Assembly (NCBI GenBank): GCA_029547025.1
Contig: JAKPQA010000221.1
Coordinates: forward strand, 28,697-92,696
Length of the DNA: 64,000 bases
Direction: 5' to 3'
DNA from: Armatimonadota bacterium
GTDB taxonomy: Bacteria > Armatimonadota > Zipacnadia > UBA1398 > JAKPQA01
Made by a program: the position numbers and the translations under genes. How positions within the stretch are numbered: the first letter of the stretch is position 1; the number at the start of each line of letters is the position of its first letter. The notes under the pieces were generated by a model. The model saw nothing but the letters and a program-made list of their open reading frames with translations. It had not been told where the DNA came from and did not search any database. Shown here piece by piece: positions 60,388-64,000 of the stretch.

Positions 60388-61719
60388 CTAGCCCTCCCCG
60401 TCTTTCCCGGCCGAGCAGCTCAGCCGGTCGAAGTAGGATCCGCCAAACGCCGGGCTGTCCTGCGGCGTGTGGCACTCCATGCAGCGTTCCGCTGGCGCAC
60501 AGCGCGTGACGAAGCGCGGCCGGCGCGTGAGCGCGTGCACCACGCCGTCTCCGTGGCAGGCTGCGCACTCTACGCCGTCGCCCGCACCATACGGCGGCGG
60601 AGGCAACTCACCTGTCAGGGCGTATGGGGTCGAGTGGCACCGCAGGCACTCCGGCAGAACGCGATCTCCCGCGGCCAGGGTCTGGAGCGCGCGGGCGTGG
60701 CGCGATCCGCGCCAGCGCTCATACGAACGCGGGTGGCAGGAGCCGCACGCCTCCGCCGGCGCGTATGCCACACGAGGATCCAGCCACGGCTTGCTGGGTG
60801 TCGGGCTTGGGCCGCCCGGTGAGACGGCGGCCGTCCGGTCGCCTCGCGCCGACGCTCTGCGGCGCGCGTCGTAGTACTCCGTGGCGATCCGCTGCACCTC
60901 TGCATCGGGGGCCAGCGCGGCCGAGACGGGCTCGCGCCGTACCGAGATGCGAAAGCCGGCCGCGTCACTCGCGGGCCAGCAATCAATCAGCACAAGCGCA
61001 CGGCCCCTGTCGGGGAGCTCAGGCACCAGGCAGTGGCCCCGGGCCTGGAGCCACTGGGCCGCCCGGGGAGATGCGCTCGCCAGGAGCACACTGGTGAACC
61101 CCTGGTCGCCGAGAGCGCGTGCGAGGCGGTCGCGCGCGGCTGCCGGCATTGGCTCGGCCACGACCAATAGCAGGTCACAGGCTTCTGCCGCAAACCCGCT
61201 GCAGAGCGTTGGTTCGTCGGGCCCGATGGGCCCGACCGCGAGCAACTGGATGCGCAGGCCACCTAGCTGGATCTGATGCGGTTCGACCTGGGCTCCGGGG
61301 CGACTGCGAGGGACCGCGGGCAGGCCAAGTCGGGCGGCCTCATCCAGAGCGGTCGGGAGGATCCCGAGGTCCGCGCTGTTGGGGATGACGTAGTCATAGC
61401 GCATCCGCGAGAGGGCGCTGAGCATGGACGAGACAGCCTCGGCGACCCCGCCGAAATTGCCGCCCGATATCACGACCGACGGCACCTCGGCGCGGAGCCG
61501 CTCCACCAGCGTGGCTCGCCGCGCGATGCCGCCCTCGTTCACGCCACCGCAACCACAAGGCTCGAGGTAACCCTCGATGTCGGACGAGTAAATGATGCGT
61601 GCAAATGGGACGTCAGGCGCCGACGGCGCCTGACCCGCGCGAGCCGCGCTCGATCCGGAAAGCAACGCGAGCCATAGTAGCCAACTGCGCACCGGCAACG
61701 CCCCCGTCCGGGAACCCAT
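60388..61719 (-). CDS. Exported tetraheme cytochrome c fused to a metallophosphoesterase-like domain
   Basis: The protein has 443 residues with a signal peptide (SWLLWLALLSGSSAARAG). The first half resembles the 5'-nucleotidase/metallophosphoesterase-like module often fused to cytochromes: IIYSSDIEGYLEPCGCGG, then GGIARRATLVERLR and VVISGGNFGG; its usual metal residues are not all present (GNFGG in place of GDxxD). The C-terminal part has four CxxCH haem sites: CGSCH, CLRCH, CAACH and CMECH, plus HxxxxR-type axial candidates (SRHARALQTL). It looks like a cytochrome c554-type electron carrier in the periplasm or at the surface. It heads the minus-strand run of exported proteins. Confidence 0.85.
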   Translation of the reverse strand: MGSRTGALPVRSWLLWLALLSGSSAARAGQAPSAPDVPFARIIYSSDIEGYLEPCGCGGVNEGGIARRATLVERLRAEVPSVVISGGNFGGVAEAVSSMLSALSRMRYDYVIPNSADLGILPTALDEAARLGLPAVPRSRPGAQVEPHQIQLGGLRIQLLAVGPIGPDEPTLCSGFAAEACDLLLVVAEPMPAAARDRLARALGDQGFTSVLLASASPRAAQWLQARGHCLVPELPDRGRALVLIDCWPASDAAGFRISVRREPVSAALAPDAEVQRIATEYYDARRRASARGDRTAAVSPGGPSPTPSKPWLDPRVAYAPAEACGSCHPRSYERWRGSRHARALQTLAAGDRVLPECLRCHSTPYALTGELPPPPYGAGDGVECAACHGDGVVHALTRRPRFVTRCAPAERCMECHTPQDSPAFGGSYFDRLSCSAGKDGEG

Positions 61720-62010
61720 GCCATCCGCGCGACCCGGCCGCCCGCACCCATCCGCTTCAGCCAGCTCGTTCCACCGTTCCGGTCCTCACACACCCCTCTG
61801 CCCTGCCAGACCCCGAATACCCAAGCCAGAAACTAAGAAAACATTGCATCATTAGTGTATTCGATGTGGTCTCCCCCCCCCTCTTGGTGTGCGAGTTTTT
61901 TTTCTGCAACCGGGCCAAGCAGCGTCGGTGCCCTCAGCGCAGGTCCTCGCGTCCCATGCCCGGAACCCGCCCTCTCTGCCCCTGGGGGGCACAGGGAAGA
62001 GGGTGCAGCA
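61720..62010 (+). promoter_or_regulatory. Divergent promoter region with homopolymer tracts and an inverted repeat
   Basis: This separates the cytochrome gene (minus) from the DUF2961 gene (plus). An AT-rich patch (about 61838-61865) stands out, flanked by a perfect 7-base inverted repeat CGAATAC / GTATTCG (61814-61820 and 61857-61863), an operator-like arrangement. A run of nine C (61873-61881) and one of eight T (61896-61903) follow. I could not fit a consensus -35/-10 pair with correct spacing, so the exact promoter is unknown. Confidence 0.45.
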
Positions 62011-63696
62011 TTGCCATTCAACGACATGCTCGGCCGCCTCGCCCAGCCCATGCAGGGCCGCGCCGGCCGCATCTCCAGCAACGAGCAGCCCGAGTGGAAC
62101 AACGCCAACTTCGACATGACGTACATCGCGCCCGGCGAGACGTTCGAGCTGCCGGTCATCGAGGGCCCAGCGGTCATCAACCACATCTGGTTCACCTCGC
62201 ACGCCGGTCACGCCGACACCCTCGACATGCTCGTGCTCCGCATCTACTGGGACGGTTCCCACGAGCCGGCCGTCGAAGTGCCCATGGACAGCTTCTTCGC
62301 TTGCGGGCATGGCAAGAAGCTCGTCGTCGATTCCCTGCCCGTTCAGGTCTCCGAGTCCGGTTCCCTGACCTGCTACTGGCGCATGCCCTTCCGCCAGTCG
62401 GCTCGAATCACGGTGACGAACGAGCACCCGTCGACCACCACCGGCCTCTACTGGCAGGTCGACTACCTCCAACTCCCGGTCGCGGACGACCAGCCCTACT
62501 TCTACGCCCGGTACCGGCAGGAGTACCCTTGCGTCACGGGGCGCGACTACCTCATCTGCCAGGCCCAAGGCAAGGGGCACTACGTCGGCTCCGTGATGAG
62601 CATCACCATGTGTCAAGATGGCTGGTTCGGCGAGGGCGACGACTTCTTCTACATCGACGGTGAAGAGATCCCCTCACTTCAGGGAACCGGTTCCGAGGAC
62701 TACTTCAACGATGCCTGGGGCTTCCGCCCGCGCACGACGCACTCGTTCGGCCAGCCGCTGTGGGAGGGCTACGCCGCCGGCGACCGGGGCGTCGCCTACC
62801 GCTGGCACGTGCTCGACCCCATACCATTCGACAAGTCACTCAAGCTCACCATCGAGCACAAGGGCAACATGGAGCCGCCCTGCGAGGGCTGGTACGTCGA
62901 ACGGCCCGACTACTTTGCCTCAGTCGCCTTCTGGTACCAGACCGGCACACCCGGACCGTGGGAGCCCCTTCGCTCCTACGCCGAGCGCCAGCTCCCATGG
63001 ACGACCATCGCGCTCACCGACTCGCTGCCCGACGCCAAGGCCAGCGGCGGCGATGTCACCGTGCAGTGGCTCTCCGACCGGCCCATTGTCTTCTGGCAGA
63101 ACCAGGACCCGGGAGGTTCCATACAGATCCCCTTCACCGTCCCGAAAGCGCTGCGCTGCGCCGCGAAGCTCGGTGTTATCACCTCCTACGACTACGGCGT
63201 CTTCGACGTGTACCTCGATGGCGAGAGGATCATCGCCGATGCCGACCTGTACCGGGCCGATACCAGCTTCCACGAGTTGAGCTTCGGCACGCGCGAGATG
63301 GCTGCCGGACCGCACACGCTGACGCTGAAGTGCCGCGGAGCCAACGAGCGATCGGTCCGGGCCGGCGGCGCGGGGCACTACCTCGGCCTCGACGCGATCA
63401 AGCTCCTCGCCCTGCCCGAATACGTCATGCGGCCCATGGGGAAGCGTGGCCGCGAGGAGCGCCACTGGATCTGGCGGGCCATCTCCGACGGCGTCCGCGC
63501 TTTCCGGGCCATTCACCGTCGTACGCCTGAGTCGCTCCAGGCCCTGGTGGACTCAGGTCTTCTGGGCGAGCGCTACCTCAACGACGAGAACCACCAGCCG
63601 CTCGAGTCACGGCTCGAGGGCGACAAGCTCGTTGTCGAGAGCGTCGGCATGGATGGCGTCCGGGGCACCGACGATGACTGGCGCAAGGAGTGGTAG
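62011..63696 (+). CDS. DUF2961-family protein
   Basis: The start is the TTG at 62011 (AAGAGGG upstream), giving MPFNDMLGRLAQPM; the track ORF runs upstream through the homopolymer tracts, and an ATG at 62026 is possible. The 561-residue protein matches DUF2961: RISSNEQPEWNNANFDMTYIAPGETFELPVIEGPAVINHIWFT, then VEVPMDSFFACGHG, GEEIPSLQGTGSEDYFNDAWG and HRLDPIPF-type strands (YRWHVLDPIPF). DUF2961 forms a double jelly roll, and members act on glycans (some are alpha- or beta-D-fructofuranosidase- or arabinanase-like). No signal peptide is visible in this start. A C-terminal helical tail RTPESLQALVDSGLLGERYLNDE ends in a pseudopilin-like VGMDGVRGTDDDW. Confidence 0.88.
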   Translation: MPFNDMLGRLAQPMQGRAGRISSNEQPEWNNANFDMTYIAPGETFELPVIEGPAVINHIWFTSHAGHADTLDMLVLRIYWDGSHEPAVEVPMDSFFACGHGKKLVVDSLPVQVSESGSLTCYWRMPFRQSARITVTNEHPSTTTGLYWQVDYLQLPVADDQPYFYARYRQEYPCVTGRDYLICQAQGKGHYVGSVMSITMCQDGWFGEGDDFFYIDGEEIPSLQGTGSEDYFNDAWGFRPRTTHSFGQPLWEGYAAGDRGVAYRWHVLDPIPFDKSLKLTIEHKGNMEPPCEGWYVERPDYFASVAFWYQTGTPGPWEPLRSYAERQLPWTTIALTDSLPDAKASGGDVTVQWLSDRPIVFWQNQDPGGSIQIPFTVPKALRCAAKLGVITSYDYGVFDVYLDGERIIADADLYRADTSFHELSFGTREMAAGPHTLTLKCRGANERSVRAGGAGHYLGLDAIKLLALPEYVMRPMGKRGREERHWIWRAISDGVRAFRAIHRRTPESLQALVDSGLLGERYLNDENHQPLESRLEGDKLVVESVGMDGVRGTDDDWRKEW

Positions 63697-64000
63697 CAGG
63701 TTCCCGTCACTGGGCGATCGGGACAGTGTTCGGAGGGGCCGAACAGGGAGAACCCGCCGAAGGCTGATGGGACCCTCTCCGGCCATTGGCGGTAACACAG
63801 GGCTATTGGCCGGGCGGCTGGGTCTCGGGAAGGTCGCGCGGAACGCCCGCCTGGTCTTGCGGAGGGGCCGCACAGGGGTGCGCCCAGAGGGCGCGGGGCC
63901 CCTGACCGGCCCAGTCGGCCGGACGACGACAGAGCGGCCCGGGATGCGGCTTCCTGCCGCATCCCGGCCTCCAGATCCGGCGCGTTGGGGGCCCACCACG
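63697..64000 (+). other. Terminal intergenic stretch with two strong hairpins
   Basis: No gene is evident to the window end. A perfect 6-bp hairpin GCGCCC-AGA-GGGCGC lies at 63880-63894. A perfect 12-bp stem CCGGGATGCGGC / GCCGCATCCCGG with a 5-base loop lies at 63939-63967. The second is the strongest inverted repeat in the window and is a candidate terminator for the DUF2961 gene or for a gene beyond the edge. Confidence 0.5.

Noticed and set aside
1-64000. CRISPR arrays, tRNA and rRNA genes, intact insertion sequences, origins
   Set aside because: No direct-repeat array, tRNA cloverleaf, rRNA-like sequence, complete transposase with terminal repeats or DnaA-box cluster was seen by eye; a short tRNA could still be missed.

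Overview
The window is about 64 kb of GC-rich, gene-dense bacterial DNA. It is most consistent with an Armatimonadota-like heterotroph, or a member of a neighbouring lineage such as Planctomycetota, Lentisphaerae-type or Hydrogenedentota. This placement is an inference from gene families, not from a marker phylogeny. The families are a short pseudopilin with the FARAREKARQ / SNLRQ / YASDYDDQTP signature, URO-D-type methyltransferases, DUF2961, an OPT-like membrane protein, WbsX/GH99-like and LamG proteins, FG-GAP proteins, and many Tat- or Sec-exported hydrolases. A diderm envelope is suggested by a Wza-type export protein and a lipoprotein.

Region 1 (1-8.4 kb). A minus-strand sugar or methyl-metabolism run holds a galactokinase-like GHMP kinase cut by the window edge, a Gfo/Idh/MocA dehydrogenase, a URO-D-like methyltransferase and a lipoprotein. 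Divergent from it are aroK-aroC (shikimate pathway, overlapping by one base) and a small Cys-rich DUF6485-like protein. A second, N-terminally short URO-D protein and a secreted protein of unknown function follow. Region 2 (8.9-19.3 kb, plus strand) has a thymidylate-synthase-family enzyme, a DUF456 membrane protein, an acyl-CoA ligase, and a small charged protein overlapped by a TPR/MA-clan metalloprotease. Next come an unusual Clp-N-repeat / beta-carbonic-anhydrase fusion and a three-gene polysaccharide export module: a Wza-like SLBB protein, a Wzz/GNVR chain-length protein and a BY-kinase.

Region 3 (19.6-33.5 kb) is an accessory island of exported proteins: DUF362, a Tat-type sugar isomerase/epimerase-like protein, a possible clan-CD peptidase, an SGNH hydrolase with a CBM9-like tail, a beta-propeller GH-like protein, a LamG-GH99-LamG giant, a PQQ-type propeller and a CehA-type PHP protein. 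It ends in a decayed helix-turn-helix transposase gene with visible lesions. Region 4 (34.3-45.7 kb, minus strand) is the conserved housekeeping block: wecB, a coiled-coil protein, coaD, rsmD, recG, a TPR membrane protein, rsfS, an LCP ligase with a textbook TTGACA-17-TATGAT promoter, nadD, proA and tyrS.

Region 5 (45.7-54.2 kb) holds a PAP2 phosphatase, a pseudopilin, an OPT-like transporter, an M42 aminopeptidase, an FG-GAP protein and a right-handed beta-helix protein, followed by stacked hairpins between convergent genes. Region 6 (54.4-61.7 kb, minus strand) is a tightly packed run of exported proteins: a tetraheme cytochrome fused to a metallophosphoesterase-like domain, then three or four proteins I cannot assign, plus a TIM-barrel GH-like protein. 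It is the best candidate here for an undescribed multi-gene system. A DUF2961 protein on the plus strand closes the window.

No tRNA, rRNA, CRISPR array or intact insertion sequence was recognised. All domain calls were made by eye from the translated sequence, without database searches.
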